Notes: generated from the sequence alone by a model not told the origin. A stretch of 64,000 nt of DNA from Ciona intestinalis (GCF_000224145.3 NW_004190506.2:429517-493516); one strand, 5' to 3'; counted from the first letter of the stretch, positions 15,397 to 28,885 are shown. Translations and numbers: made by a program.

Positions 15397-15855
15397 ATGA
15401 CGTTTGCCGTTGTATCTGATACCAAATGGCTTCTTAAAGAAACTCTCTAATGCTTAAAATACACAAACCAGTAATATGTTGGACAATATAAAAAGTAAGA
15501 GTGTTAGTTGGGAGGTTCCTAAATTTTAATATTAGTACATTTTGATCCATAACATAATTTTAAAAGTAGCGCGGCAATGTTGGTCTATTTGCAGTACATT
15601 TGCAGACAGATTTTGTAATCCGCAAGGTGGTGCTCTCTGAACGTAAAATAATAAAGGGTTTTGTGCGTAAAATACATTTATCTTGATATGTACTTGTTAA
15701 ACACAAAAAAACATGGTTAAATTATAAACGTATCGTAGGCAAGTTTTAATGGCTATCGCCATGTGTATTTTTTGTGTCATTTGAATATAAACAACAGTTT
15801 TAAAACAAATGTAAAAATGAAGAGGCCGTTTTAAAATCATGTAAAACATTGAAAA

Positions 15856-16087
15856 ATGACCTCGGCTCGTTTAATCAACGCACCAGAAGTCGATGTAAGT
15901 TCCTGACACACAAAACAAGGATGATTTTCGTGTTAGAAATGTATATGAAAATTATCTACGTGAATTCTATTTGGAATCTTATGGCGTGGAATGTCTGCGC
16001 TTGGATTGTGTATATACCGGAGGGAATGCGGACAAGGAATTTCGCTTTCGTCACGGAGATGACACGTCTAACCTACCTCTAAGATAA
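15856..16087 (+). CDS. Small candidate coding unit, broken by 25 bases
   Basis: Unrecognised. An ATG opens 13 codons (15856-15894, MTSARLINAPEVD). These end at a perfect donor-like GTAAGT. After 25 bases ending in AAG, a frame continues in phase for 55 codons (15920-16084, stop TAA at 16085), rich in Tyr, Glu, Arg and Asp (e.g. VRNVYENYLREFYLESYG). An intron of 25 bases would be too short for ordinary splicing. A one-base sequence error or a decayed gene are the alternatives. The ATG is 460 bases from the start of the minus-strand neighbour, so a shared divergent promoter is possible. Its end overlaps the weak minus-strand terminal exon candidate at 16067-16051, and both cannot easily be right. 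Confidence 0.3.
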
Positions 16088-19000
16088 TAAGTCAACGAAA
16101 ACTCTTCGTTCCAAATGACGTTGACTTTCGGGGGCTGATTCAATTAGTAAAATGATGAGATTAAAATAATTTACCACTGAAGCTGGCGGTGGTGACGGTA
16201 ATGGCTTGCGGCGGTCGATTCCCAAGCTCCAAGAACATGGAATATCTCTCACGACGCTTTTCGGCGCCTCGCTGCGATCGACTGTCCTTGCTGGAAAGTG
16301 TGAATAAAATTATTCATTAAGACACCTTCCGCGTAAAAATATTTTAAAGGAAGATAGTAATTACATGAGTAATTTCCTAGTCAAAAAGCTCAAAAAACGA
16401 ACGGAGAACCGTATAGTATTCTGCAACTTTCCTACTGTGCTAGCGAGATACTAAACTTGGTAGTGACATTTTCACGTATTCGTGCTCTTATTAGAAGCAA
16501 TTACACGTTAGATCTATATCTTAAAATGAGTGGCGGTCCATTAAAGGCGTTGAATCGATCGAAGAAATCTTTAAAATCTTCCAAACTTTCGCGCCTTGGG
16601 AAGCTTTGTTGCCATCAGTATCTTGAATAATTAATGACCGTTTGTCTTTGAATCACAGTAATCTTGACACAGTACACGGGAAAGCGACTGTTTAGCTATC
16701 TCTACGGATTCTGACAATGTAAGACGTCAACCTATGGATTTGTGATGACGTAAAGATGAATTGTGTGGTCGTATGGGCCAGGAATTACACAAAATAAAAC
16801 AAACCGCACGACACAGAATAATGTTGTTTCGCCGCGTTTACACGGCCAGGCTTTGAAAGTTGTCATTTTTCATGACCATGCCGTGATTCTTAGGCTTTAC
16901 GAGCCATATGTTCGTCTAGTGCTCCGCAAAATAAGCACACGCCCCAAAGCTACGCCGTGTTATGCATACGTGGTAAAGCAAGGATTCCAAAAACACACGA
17001 ATCCTTCAAACGCCACAAAATACATGCCTCCCAATGTACCTAAACATTTTGGATTATTTACATTACCATGCAGTACAGGCATTCGTAACTGAAGAGTCAT
17101 GGGACATTCAAACTTATTTGTATACACCATATAAAGAACCATCAACGTAACTTGTATATTTGGCGAAGTCTCCATGGTGACTTCAAAACAACCACAGCTG
17201 TAAACTATCGGCAACTCTATTTGTGGTTGGCTTCGCATTCCACGGTTGTAAATTCCATAAATTCAGCGCTAAAACTCTCGTAAAATGGCCACGCGAATCA
17301 TAAAGCAGCGGTGCAATGCTTACCAAGATCGGCAGTAAACCGTCGTTGAAGCGAGATTTACTGCAGTGACCACAAACAGCGTTAGTGATAGATTAACGAG
17401 CCCTTACTGAATGACCTCTTTAACGCATGTTAGTTTAGACACCCGCGATGGTATCAAACACACATATGCCCACCGTACATAAGATTTACAGGCACCAACA
17501 AATGTACGGTTTGAGTCTTTTTTAAACGTTCTATTAAAATCAATGGACTGGAATCTTACCCGCCCCACTCAAAAAACGTCGTATATCTGATCGTTCAAAT
17601 TATTAACGACGCAATGAAAAGATCGACGATCGGGGAAATTATTTGCGCACTTTTTACAGGGCAAAACTTAACAACCTGAACATATTCTAACCTCTTTATA
17701 TCAAGGTTAAAAAAGCTGTTACATAACTTTATTTGAACTTTATCAATTGTATTGGTAACGTAGAAATGCTAATAATTAATTATTTTTTCGTTGAAGTACG
17801 AATAGCGCGTCCCATTTCAAACTAAACCAGTACTGTAATGGGAAATTACATTCAAGTCGTGTTAGACTACAACACCTTATACCCGCAAAGAGTTAACGTT
17901 ATTTTAGTGGTTACTACAGCGCAATGATGGAGTTAGATTGCAATGCAAGATAGCGGGTTCACCTAAGGGTTGGCACCAGTGTGGAATTTCACAGACACAA
18001 CGTTGTATGAAAATAATGTACTTTCACTACTGGTATATAGAAGTTCTTATGGTGCGTAAATTGCGGGTTTATGTAGCATTGGGTGTCGCAATCTTTTCTT
18101 TGTCGCCAGCTAACTTTATGATGTGTAAGTCCCTCGCGTAAATTGTTTTCGTTCGCTTGACGCAACCGACTTTCGAGTCTGGAAATTAATCACACGCGCT
18201 GCTACTGGCGCCAGCAACGATTAGCTCCTTTCAACCTTCGCAGCTGACTGAGCCCAGTGCGGCAGGCGGCCGGTAAGAAGTGTTTTTACGTTGAAATCAG
18301 TGATGTTTTTCACTTGGCCAAGCGCCGGGGTGGGTGCGGGAGCCTCGTATATTCGCTTAACGTCTTTGTTCAGTCGTGCAGCCGTTCAATTGCTGTTGCT
18401 GGCCAGAGCTTTTCCAAACCATAACACAATTAAAGCAATTTTACAGCAACACCTCGTGCCCACTTGCACACCAAAGCTAACGACTTAGTTTAAGCCATAT
18501 TTGCTGGAAATCGCAACGGAAATTCCGCTTTCATGTTGATTACTCTGTGTCACGTGATACCGACCACTTGCGGCGCTCTCGACACACCAGGCTAATAAAA
18601 ATGACGTCACGAGAACAAATGAGCTCAAGTCAACAACATATAGTTGCAACTATACAGAACAGTAAAACACCTACGCTTAAGAATTAAATATCGTTATGTT
18701 ATATACACCTAAAACAAGGCAACCCGAAAAAAGCGTTGTTTTTGGCTTAAAAAATTGCGAAGTATAATGGCCAAAAATAGGCATTTTACCCAATTAACCA
18801 CGCAGCCGAACTAAAGGTATTTTGAAGTCTGATAATTATAGTTACTGTTGCCAAAATATAAACCCAATAGACAATAAAATGTTGGAGTGATAAGAAGTGG
18901 CGTTGTGTGGTGTTCAGTTACACTGAGTTCGACTTGTATAACGGTTAAGGGTCAGGGGTTAGTACGATATTTGTTTAACGCCTTTGTTCAAATTTCTGAC

Positions 19001-19642
19001 TGAAATTTACACCTGTTCTTACACATAGGGTAACAAAAGGACCAACACCAGTGATCTACGCGGAGTTTCTTAACAGAATTAGGCGGAAATTAGCCCTTAA
19101 GACGCAGGTTATTATATAAATTTACCGCACCTGAGATTTAGGTGCGGTTTACACGGCAATGTTTATATTAAATTTATTTAATTGTGTTTAACCCTTTGCC
19201 AAACACGGTGGTTTGACCTTTGTACAATAATGGGTTGCATAATTTAAAAACCTATCTAAATTTTAATGGATTGTGCGTGAATTTTTGTCCATGCCTTTAA
19301 TTGCAATACTAGGCTGTTATGAACAATATTTCGATCTTTCCATTGTTTGTCGTAATCGTTACGTGACAGGCGCCATCGTATGGGGTGGGATTTATTTCGT
19401 ATTGTAACCGAGTAGGCCTTGTAGAAGCCGTCTCCTTTTCGCACCTCGATTCAGTGCTTGTCCGTTGTGTTGTAGGATGGGCCCGCTAAACAAACTTACC
19501 ACTTCGGGACAAAGGATCGTGGAACAACAGAGTCAACCCCAGACACCTCCGCTTCGAGAGCGCGCGATAAGAACGTGTTACTTGACGCCTGACTGTGTGT
19601 CAATGATGCGGGCTTCGAATTCGGGGCATTCCAGGCAGATTC
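16051..19642 (-). CDS. Weak minus-strand gene candidate (internal exon best supported)
   Basis: The best-supported piece is 16290-16175. It has an acceptor TTTCCAG, a donor GTAAAT and an open frame of 38 codons with a charged then hydrophobic character (AEKRRERYSMFLELGNRPPQ). Its phases are compatible with two weaker neighbours. One is an upstream open stretch, 19642-19500, ending in a perfect GTAAGT donor (47 codons, Ser-rich, no Met inside). The other is a tiny terminal piece, 16067-16051, ending TGA. No start codon is found. I do not recognise the protein. The phase matches could be chance, so only the central exon should be taken seriously. Confidence 0.25.
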
Positions 19643-20512
19643 CTAAACATTTTGACGCGTTTTGCGCTTTCGTAAAGTTGATTTTTGGGATCGGTGGATT
19701 TTGGCCGACGGGAGGCGACACAAGGAAGAGTAATCGTGGGAACTTCGGCTTCCGGGGAGAGTTACGCGCGGGAATAGGGGATCGGATTTCCCGCGACAAG
19801 TGCGTGATGGCGCCGAGCAGAAAGGCCTCGGCGCGCCGATTCTAACAAACAAAGGTGACTTCATCGCTTCGGCTTAACATTCCACAAATAGAGGGTTAAC
19901 ACTCCGCTAACTTCGCACCAGGTTAACGCATCGTTATGTTTTCATCACAAACCAAATTAAAGGAAACGTTCTTTCACGGCGGCTATATTACAAAACCAAA
20001 CAATATTTCTATTACTATACCCACCGACATTTCATTTGTGTTGCATCAAATAATTGTCAACTTGTCCAAAGTATGATTACAATTGTGACGCTAACAATGG
20101 TAATTCACAACAAATATTTGTAGGCGTTTTTTTGCGAAATATTTCTTCCAAATTACAGGTCGGGTAAATGAATCGGATTTTGTGTTGTTAAGCTAAGTGC
20201 TGAAGCCAACCACAAAATAACGCTTCAACAAATCCAATTATCACTAACTTTAAACGTTCCCGATCTAATTAACGGTAACTGCATTTTCACGGGCTCATTT
20301 ACTTGAACGTAAAAAGCAGGCAAATTCCTCCGTAATTTGGAAGTCAAGCCAAAACCAATTCACAGTTTGAGTATTTTTTCAAAACTCATTGTTTCCCGAA
20401 CCTTGAGTTGCGGATTATATTTCAAGATTTCAACCTAACTTGGTGTCAAATAAACTCAAAGTACTGTCGTGTTGGATTATTCAAATTAAAAATGGATTTG
20501 TGTTTTTTAAGA

Positions 20513-20655
20513 TTATGGTAAAACAATGCATGTTTATCTTTTATCGTCCCATCATTTTGTGGTAAATCACGAGTATATAAAATAGCGTTGTTAAAACGGT
20601 GAGGAAATATGGGAAATTATGTGCTAAATTTATCCATCCAATGCTCTAGTATAGG
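20513..20655 (-). mobile_element. MITE, second subfamily, degraded
   Basis: Shares aatatgggaaattatgtgct and tatccatc with the copy at 25340. Terminal repeats are largely lost. Confidence 0.5.
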
Positions 20656-21509
20656 ATGTCCATTGATTAGTACTGTTTCATATTTGTTAAAGTTCAAATG
20701 GGTGAAAATCGGACGTAGCTAAGAAAAAAATGAGATGCTCACACATAGCGTGCATAGCATGAGGATAGCGTGACTATGAAACCGCATTTATTTCCTTTTC
20801 GTGTCGCTGTACTCGTGTTGTTGATTCAAACATGCTATCCTACGTCAAAATTAATCGTTTACATCCCATTTGTAGCGGTCACCAAGACTCCGACCAACCG
20901 GCACGGCCCAGGCACCGCCATTTGACCTTTTGATTGGCTGCTAATACCTCATTGGACGCCAATACGCGGAGAATATGCGTACACCGCAAAAAAACGCGTC
21001 CAAATCGAAGCCAGTAAGCGTCAAGGCGCAAACCATGGTATTGTTTTGCGTCACGATAAATTCTCGACCCCATGACCTACCGACAGCTCGCTACTTTCAA
21101 GGCGCCGCAATTGCTCTGTGACGTCATAATTATGATATTTCAAATTAGAGCGATTACTTTATGTCATAATAAATTTAATCAACCCGTGTTTTTGACTGCC
21201 GACGTTGTTAATTGATTCTTCGCCCCATTTATGGTTTAATAAAGTGCATGATGTACAAGATTGATTGTAACACAGTAACTATAACAGTGTTTTGAAAACA
21301 ATTATAGGAACCAAAGTTTAACCGGACAAAAACAACACGATGGAACTTGTACATTTTGCGGTAACGTACAAACCTTGGTCTAAATTCTAAGACGTAATAT
21401 TGTCGTACTGCCATGCTGCAGGACCTTTACGGAATAAAAAGAATGTTACAAACATTTTACACTTTTTAAATAATGAGGTGATACATGTGTAATATTTTGT
21501 ATGTAGGTA

Positions 21510-21698
21510 TAGGTTACAAGGTTGGGGAAGATGGGACACCTTTTCATGTTTTTTCTCCTTTAAACAATAAACATTCAAAGATGAATTATAAAAACGTATC
21601 CTCACGACTCGCGTAGACCGTTGTTAAATATTTAAAACATGATCATGATATTTGGATAATATGTTCTAAAGGTGTTCCTTCACCTCCACTCTACTATA
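21510..21698 (-). mobile_element. MITE, near full length
   Basis: Left end caaggttggggaagatggga and right end ttcacctccactctactata with standard internal blocks between. Confidence 0.85.
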
Positions 21699-24372
21699 TT
21701 TCAATTGGCAGAAGGGCTTTTGCAAAAGTGTTCAAAAATCTCGCAGCCATTTGATTTCAGCAGCAACAAAATGAATGTGAACCTTCCATAGCCTTAACGT
21801 GACCGCGTTTTGATTCCAACTCTTGACGCATTATCCCGAGTTGGAATGATATTTACCGCCACCAATTATTTGAAATGTGGCTGCTAATTGATATGACCTG
21901 GAAGTTCAGGGGTTTCGTGGCCTCTCAATGCTCACTGTCGCAAAACAGAAGTGTCACGTTACCAGGAAGCGATTCTCGCGATTGCATGTTGTATGACGAC
22001 ATCAAAACACTGGAAGCACAAACATAATGCGGTGCAAACTTATCAAAATTTCCGGGCATCGTTTGCAAGGCATTTCGGACTTCGACGCGTATATTGAGTT
22101 CAGCTTAAGGTTAAATTACAATTTCCACAGCTAAAAACTGACGACGGTGCAAAAACGGGCCTTCCTATTTCTTAAGAGATCAATTAAAGCCAGACATTTC
22201 TGTGTTTAAGAAATCGCTAGTTCGTTTGAAATCAGCTGTCTTTGTCTATTTTGTTTACAATTCTAAAACACACCAACTAAAAAGCCAGCAAGTCTTAATC
22301 ATATAGATCTCAATGACAACTCCTTAATCATATACCGTATAGAAGTTCAATTATTCCACAGTGTATACCGTTATTGCTAAAACACAACAGGAAGCGGACA
22401 GGAACGTTTTAATATCAAAGGTACATCTAATACAAGCAACGACATATCCTTAGTTTGTTTCGTCGCGTTCTAAAGTCGGAAGTGCATCCATTACTCTGGA
22501 GGTCAATAGCACTTAATACGCGATCGTGGAAAGGCGAGCACGTGGCAAATTGCCACTTAAGCATCCTTTCCTATCCGCAAAGTGTTCGAACAGTTTGCAC
22601 GCGTCGTGTACGTTACAATGTATACACGTATTGACATATGTCCGAGGGGGATAGCTTGTTACACACTCTTATACGACCTTGCGATCGTTCGCACATAGGA
22701 TGCGAGAATGTGAATATATACATGTATAAGTAACCCGCTAACAAGGTCAATGGGTTAATCTATATTCGACAATCTGTATCAACACCAAGTAAATAGCGCT
22801 GCTTATACACAGAAAACATATTGATTGTAAAATTTTAATAATTCTATAATGATTGCCACTTTCAGAAAAAAAAGTTTAGAAGGGGCGTAAAGTGAAACAA
22901 ATTTTGTATTTTTAAAATCTGATTCTACGAGATATTAACGTCCATAAATGTAACAGACAATGGGATTTAAAATACGATTTCTCTTTACGTTCTAAGCATT
23001 AAATATATTTACACCGTCGTTAAACGACATCTGGGTCAACTGATGTATTTTACAAAGAATGGCTTAACTTGCATATTTGTTTTATGGTTTATCACACTAT
23101 GCCCCAGATAGTAATATTAAATGGCGTAATATAAGCGGGAGCCACGGTCGTTATGTGGTCGAGATATAACATCGTTTACTACTAATGATGGAACTGCATC
23201 GGGGATCTTGTTTTACGAGCTTGGGCGAGTTAGGGCGAGCGAAATGGTCAGTCTTATCAATAGAAGAGGCCGCGTTATATGTCGTCGTAAATAACGCAAC
23301 AACAAAGGCTTTAAATTTTCCAGCGTTCCATGTTCGGGGCGAAAGCTAACTCAGGAACACAGTCGATTAATGGCTTAAATACTACGCAATATACCGCGAG
23401 TAAAGGGGGGGACGACGGAGCCATAAAACGTGGAAGAGAGGCTATAAATAGCGCTGTGTGCTCGTAAACCGACGCTCCGCGTGATTGGGACAACGTTTCA
23501 GATAATGGAAATCACTGATGTTTCGTCATGTTTGTTTAAGGTCATTGTGGTAATGATCGAAATACACAAACCCGGCAACGATAAAACCCCAAGCAGTGTT
23601 GTAAAGTCAACGGCGTAATATGTATTTGATCATATGGTTAACACCTGTAGGGCGGGCACGGTAAAGTAATTGTCGCGATATAACGAGTTACATCGGGCCC
23701 ATTAATCGCATTAAAAACCTTAAACGATGTATGCTTAGTTTACAATTTGGCGCCAGTCTAGTAAAATAGAAAGGACATCGGCGATCGCGTTAGAAGTATG
23801 TTGTATATCACGTCCCGATAGCAACACCCATAGTGGACACATCAGTGTACACTTAGATCGTCGTTGATTACACACAGAGAACGGTGGACCGCGCAGCAAA
23901 TCGAGGCATAATGTAATCGGCAGGTTCCATTAAACCGACCGCCCGTGTGACGAATAACTCATTCGTGTTGCGAAGGTAAACAAAGTTTAACGATCAGTAA
24001 GAGACAAGACTCCAGCAAACAAACCAAAGAGCGCTAACCTGTGGAACATAAGGTTTCCTTAAAAGCTTCTTTAATCGCCTTCCATGTCGTTTTGTGGTTC
24101 AGGTGACTCTGGTGTTGACCCGACAAAAAATTCAAAAAAATTCCTGCAAACGATCCCAAAATTACAGCCTGAAACATGCAACTAAATATAATAATGAATT
24201 GCAAATTTGGCTGCAGCCCGGATTTAAAACGAATAATTTATTGAAAACTATTTTTTGACAGCTGGGCAAAGAGCGTGGGGTACGAAAACATTGCAAACTG
24301 TTTTTTAGGTTCCATGTTAATTGTTCTATTTACCCACAAAACTATTATATGAAGTTAGCTGATATAGGCCCA

Positions 24373-24574
24373 CATATAGAGTAGGGTGGGATGAGATGGG
24401 ACTCCTTTAGCACATAATATCCAAATACCCTGATCGTGTTTTAAACAATTAACAACGCTCTATTGGAGTCGTGAGGATACGGTTTATAATTCTTTGAATG
24501 TTCTTTGTTTACTACCAAATGGGACGAGAAAATAGAATGAACAAGTGTCCCATCTTACCCCACCCTACTATATA
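24373..24574 (+). mobile_element. MITE, full length
   Basis: Well preserved, from atatagagtagggtgggatg to cccatcttaccccaccctac. It closely matches the family consensus. Confidence 0.92.
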
Positions 24575-25339
24575 TTCAGGCATCCCATGCGAGCATATAA
24601 TGGGATACTGAAACACAAAGCTACGTGATTTACATGAGTCATGTACGTTTAGGAGCTGCGAGGGTAAGAAAAACAGATTCTCTATCAATAAGTTTGCCTA
24701 TGGGGTGTGGGCGCGGTACCAGCGTAAATCGTGGCCGCGATTTCTGGCTCTAATTTATGTTTTTATTGATCAACCGCGCGCAGCCTGGCAGCGGGAAACA
24801 GGTGTTGGGAATTTTCGAGTCCGTCGTATATCACACGGAAGCGCAAAGCACCGGTCAAATAAAAGGAAAAGAAAACTTGTCGCTATGGGCGTCGTTAAAA
24901 CGCTCAGGTTACGGAGTGGTCAGTGGTTGCCAGGCCACGCTATGTTTGCCGAAGCGTCCACTATTTATGAGGCAATATCGACAAGTTTGCACAGAATAAC
25001 TTGTGCCAAAGAAATAGGAAATTTATGATCCGGTTCTGGCTGCGGTTATTGCGGTTGGTTCGTATTGTAACACCTCAATTACTAAACCCGGGGCGAACTT
25101 TATAGCAACGCAAACATAAGCGCAATTTTGAACACGATTCGGTGGGGTTCCCAAGCTTTATACGCAACGATATAATATCTTGGCGTGACAGTGCGTGTGA
25201 AATTGTGGTGATGAAATTTATGAAGGAAACATATTAGCTATACGGGGATTTTGCATTCGGTAACAAAATGTAATATTTTAATGTTTCACAGCTATTATCT
25301 GCCCAAAACGTTTTGTCATTATTATTACTATTTCAACGT

Positions 25340-25550
25340 GTATGGTAGGTTGGGGTAAGATGGTTTAGGTTTTTCTTTTGTTTTATTCACCCATTAGGAA
25401 GTAAACAAAGAATATTGATACAGAATTCTGTAACCGTATATTCTCACGACTATAAAAGAGTGTTGTATTGTAAAAATACGAATTAGAAAATATGGGAAAT
25501 TATGTGCTAAAGGTATCCCATCTTACCCCGGAGTACTATATACGCATTTT
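25340..25550 (-). mobile_element. MITE, second subfamily, full length
   Basis: Left end atggtaggttggggtaagat and right end catcttaccccggagtacta. Internal sequence has gatggtttaggtttttc instead of the gatgggacacc of the main subfamily. Confidence 0.8.
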
Positions 25551-26302
25551 GCTGCAAGACTACACGGTGCTGCAGAATGACAACAAGTTCAGTATGAAAT
25601 AAAACATAACATTGGTGTCTTGTGACTGCTGGATTTAATGCCCAAGCTCAACACGGCGCAATTAAAAGCAGCCATCGCTCGTTTTCTTCGTCGTTGCGTT
25701 TTATCGTTACCGAGAGGCTAGTAACCTCCAAAGATCCATACACCATCAAAACCCACAGTCGATTTTTGTAACAACGAGTTCAATTTCATTTTGTATTAGG
25801 AACAGCTTTACCAATAACAGAATTGGTGTTCTTAGGGAAAGGCAGATCGGTATGCAAAATTTTCTGATTTTTTTTTCGAAAAGTGCGGATTTGGTAAAAA
25901 AATGTGTGGTATTTGATTGCTTTTTAAAAGGTCTATATATGATTATATCTTCTATATAGGTAATAAAGGTAAGGTCCTATGCGGTAGGACACGTTAAAGT
26001 ATAATTAGGATATAATTAGGCCTGACCCATGCATTAACCTATATTACCTATAGCTAATCTGATACAATGGTTTAAAAGATTTTGTATAGTTTGTTGAGGG
26101 ATGCGAATAATAATGCTAATATAATGCTGGTACAAATTACAATGGTACTGTTTAGACACTTTATGGGTCTGGAAGTTAATGGTTCCAAAGAGAAAGTTGT
26201 AAAATATTAAAACCCTTTACCTCACAGTCGTTATATAGTTATGTGAATTAAAAGTGGTGAAATGTAGCAGAAATATAAGCTGTAGGGGAGGGTAAATAAG
26301 TT

Positions 26303-26475
26303 TTATAGTAATGTGGGGTAAAATGCATCCCTTAAGCGCATACATCCTATATTTTTAAACCGTGTTTTTAAACAATTAACAACGCCCTTTTAGAGTGGCG
26401 CGACTGCGGTTATATATTTCTGTAAATATGATTTGTTAAATGTGGCGATAAAATAAAATAAAAACACCAATGTTG
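26303..26475 (+). mobile_element. MITE, right end lost
   Basis: Left end tatagtaatgtggggtaaaa, then the AGCGCATACATCC block, the aacaattaacaacgcc block and traces of the next block. No right terminal repeat is seen. Confidence 0.7.
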
Positions 26476-26862
26476 TTTTCCCTTTAGGGAATCGCGACAC
26501 TTTCCCAGAGAAATTGGGATGACCAAAATTAGCAAGGAATTAAATGGCATATATGTGGTGTATAGGGCGTTTTTGGGTTATTAGGATATTGCATTTCTAT
26601 CGATGTCAAGTATGTGACAGCTGTCGCATCTTGACCATACACCCTCGTCATGTACGCTCTATTAAACTGTAATAAAACACACAGATCTTGCTTGAGCGGG
26701 ATATGTACGAGAAAACATTAACGATTTCCGATACAGCTTGGATGTATGGAAAATATAAGCAGGAGGATTTGGACCTCGGGTGTAATTACGAGGATTATAA
26801 ACCTTGATGGTAAAATCGGGGGCGGGAAGCTATATCGAGTAATATAGCGAGCTTGCACGTAT

Positions 26863-27062
26863 ATATAGCAGAGTGGGGAAAGATGGGACACCTTTTTATT
26901 CTATTTTCTGGTCGCATTTGGTAGTAAACAAAGAAAAATTCAAAGAATTATAAAACCGTATTCTCATAACTCCCATAGACCGCTGTTGGTTGTTTAAAAC
27001 CTGATCAGGATATTTGGATATTGTTTGCTAAAGGTGTCCCATCTTGGCCCACAGTACTATAT
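26863..27062 (-). mobile_element. MITE, full length
   Basis: Left end tatagcagagtggggaaaga, right end catcttggcccacagtacta. The internal region is complete. Confidence 0.9.
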
Positions 27063-28233
27063 ACTATTCAAGGTGGCAAGGGGCATGAGGCGTACTAATT
27101 ACACCCGATTCCTTGTAAGCGGCTCGGGCGCACGGTCGGTTGATTATTGATACCGATCGAGATTAATTCTTGCCGAAGTCAACGAGCGCTTTAATTGAAA
27201 GCAGAGGAAGCATTAGGTCCTTAATGAGCGTTGGGAGTGATTGGGATTGCAAAGAAATGACGATTTTCATATTCTCAACATAATCCTTTAGCAATCGGAT
27301 AAAGGGTATAATGCATTTGCAGCAGATGACGTTAAAACGTTAAACGTATCTAACGTGCATAGGAAGCTTAATGCACATAAGCCAGTTTATCGCTGATAGT
27401 ATTTCATTCCAGAGTAAATTTTATCGACTCCGACGTGGAATATTATTTTTGTCACCGGTGATGACAGGAAAACAGGATGCAAGCGTCTTTAGAGTATGCG
27501 GAAAGCGCAAAATGGGTAATCCATGTTAGAGGGTCGTCTAATGAAAATATGATATTACCTTGAATTAGAAACTTCGAAGTAAAGTTTATGCAAAGCCTAA
27601 TATTATGAAAAATGCGCGAATTTTGCCTTTTGAATGAAAATCGCAAAAGTTAAAAAACGAGAATTTCGGCAAAGGCAAGTTTTCTTAACTATTTATTTTT
27701 ACGTTTTTTTTTAAATAACGCCTAACTTGTTGAACAACACAGTCCTTCCGTTACTGGTTACGAACTTTAAGATATGTGACGATTAGCTACATTGCTGCAT
27801 CAACAACGATCTTAACTGTAATATATACACATATTTCAATATGCCTTTACACAGTTGTGGTTAATGAAGACGCCTAAAAAACATTCACGAAACTTTGTAT
27901 TTTCAAACTGCGGTAAAACAGTCGTCAGTCTCGCTGAGTATTAATTAGTTTTCCTAAAAAGTGATCTGCTATGCATAGAAGGAGCTTATGTTGTTGTATG
28001 TTTACTTTATAAGTAATTCACTATACGCGTCATATCCAATATAATAATTGCTTCCAGTAATTGACACGTATACTTTTTAACGTGGCCAGGATGGTAAAGT
28101 AGGAATCACTCGTATGTGGATACGTGTATAGCGAGTACTTCAATTACATTACGAAAGTAATCAATACTGGTAGCGCTTGCTCCACTGCGCGGCGCTAGTG
28201 AGCTTGTTTCAAAGTGGCAGCGAACGATTTATT

Positions 28234-28243
28234 TGATTGACAG
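28234..28243 (+). promoter_or_regulatory. PBX-PREP/MEIS-type site TGATTGACAG
   Basis: An exact match to the decameric PBX-PREP (TALE) composite element. An overlapping E-box CAGCTG follows. The second assembly copy is at 29087-29096. It lies about 1.3 kb upstream of the Tbx2/3 start in the true sequence. A single site of this length is suggestive only. Confidence 0.35.
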
Positions 28244-28807
28244 CTGAACGGCTGCTCGTGTGAACTCGAGGAATCAAACCGAACTATTCGCGAATACGGA
28301 TTTTTTAAAACGAACTAAAGCATTTTCTATTCTTGAATTTGTTAAAATGATGTTTTAATATCATATTTAGCTGATTGGGTAAGAGTTGAATTAAAGCGTT
28401 TAGTGTATTTTACGCAAACGAACGCTAAAAATTGTCATTGACTTTCCACGCAAAATAAAGGGCGGCGATTTACAACAGTAGTTGTGTAGCTGAATAGCTG
28501 TGAAACGTAAAGCGGACAGAGCTGGAAATTCTTTTTGTCGCCTGCCTCGGATGGTTAGAATGTGTCATAGTGATTTGTCGGTGAACAAAGCATCGCGGTT
28601 GGTGTGAAACCGGTATTTAGAATCGTAGACATTCGGGCGTCGCTTATTCCCTTTCCTGTCATGCGTTAACAGGCGGTTGAAAGTGTCGGGCCTGCATAAA
28701 TGCATCTGATGTCTGTACCCTATGTACGGCGTCATTTAGACTAGGAGTCTGATCTTTATGTGATATGTAAATCCCATTTCAACGCCGGCTACGCTTTCAT
28801 CTTTGCT

Positions 28808-28815
28808 TCACACCT
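28808..28815 (+). promoter_or_regulatory. T-box half-site TCACACCT
   Basis: Exact T-box half-site upstream of a T-box gene, repeated by the assembly at 29661-29668. Further exact sites in the opposite orientation (AGGTGTGA) are at 46249, 48002 and 55802. About two would be expected by chance in this window, so autoregulation is only a possibility. Confidence 0.3.
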
Positions 28816-28885
28816 CGAACACGGACGCCACGCCTACGAATAGAGTCACTCATGAGGAAATTAAGACTTAACTTATGCGCGACAT

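Larger units (their letters stand above)
16291..28082. other. Long gene-poor region upstream of Tbx2/3
   Basis: Apart from the weak minus-strand exon near 19.5 kb, no coding gene is supported here. It holds MITE copies near 20.5, 21.5, 24.4, 25.3, 26.3 and 26.9 kb and some more GC-rich patches (about 19.5-19.85 and 20.87-21.1 kb, the latter with two CCAAT boxes in inverted orientation). As upstream flank of a developmental transcription factor it probably holds enhancers, but that is inference. Confidence 0.5.
28083..28885. repeat. First copy of assembly duplication around gap
   Basis: 803 bases nearly identical to 28936-29738 with no indels. Substitutions such as ttctattc/tttttattc, aatgatg/aatgttg and cctcgaac/cctcgagc amount to roughly 1%. 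The copy runs exactly up to the N gap, as expected when two contig ends from different haplotypes overlap but were not merged. Confidence 0.95.

Noticed and set aside
16763..17238. Overlapping open frames on both strands (109 and 92 codons)
   Set aside because: No splice sites, domain or protein-like composition on either strand, so chance frames are likely.
19465..19845. 126-codon plus-strand frame
   Set aside because: It arises from a GC-rich patch with few stop codons. It has no recognisable domain, and the minus strand there has an equally open frame ending in a better donor.
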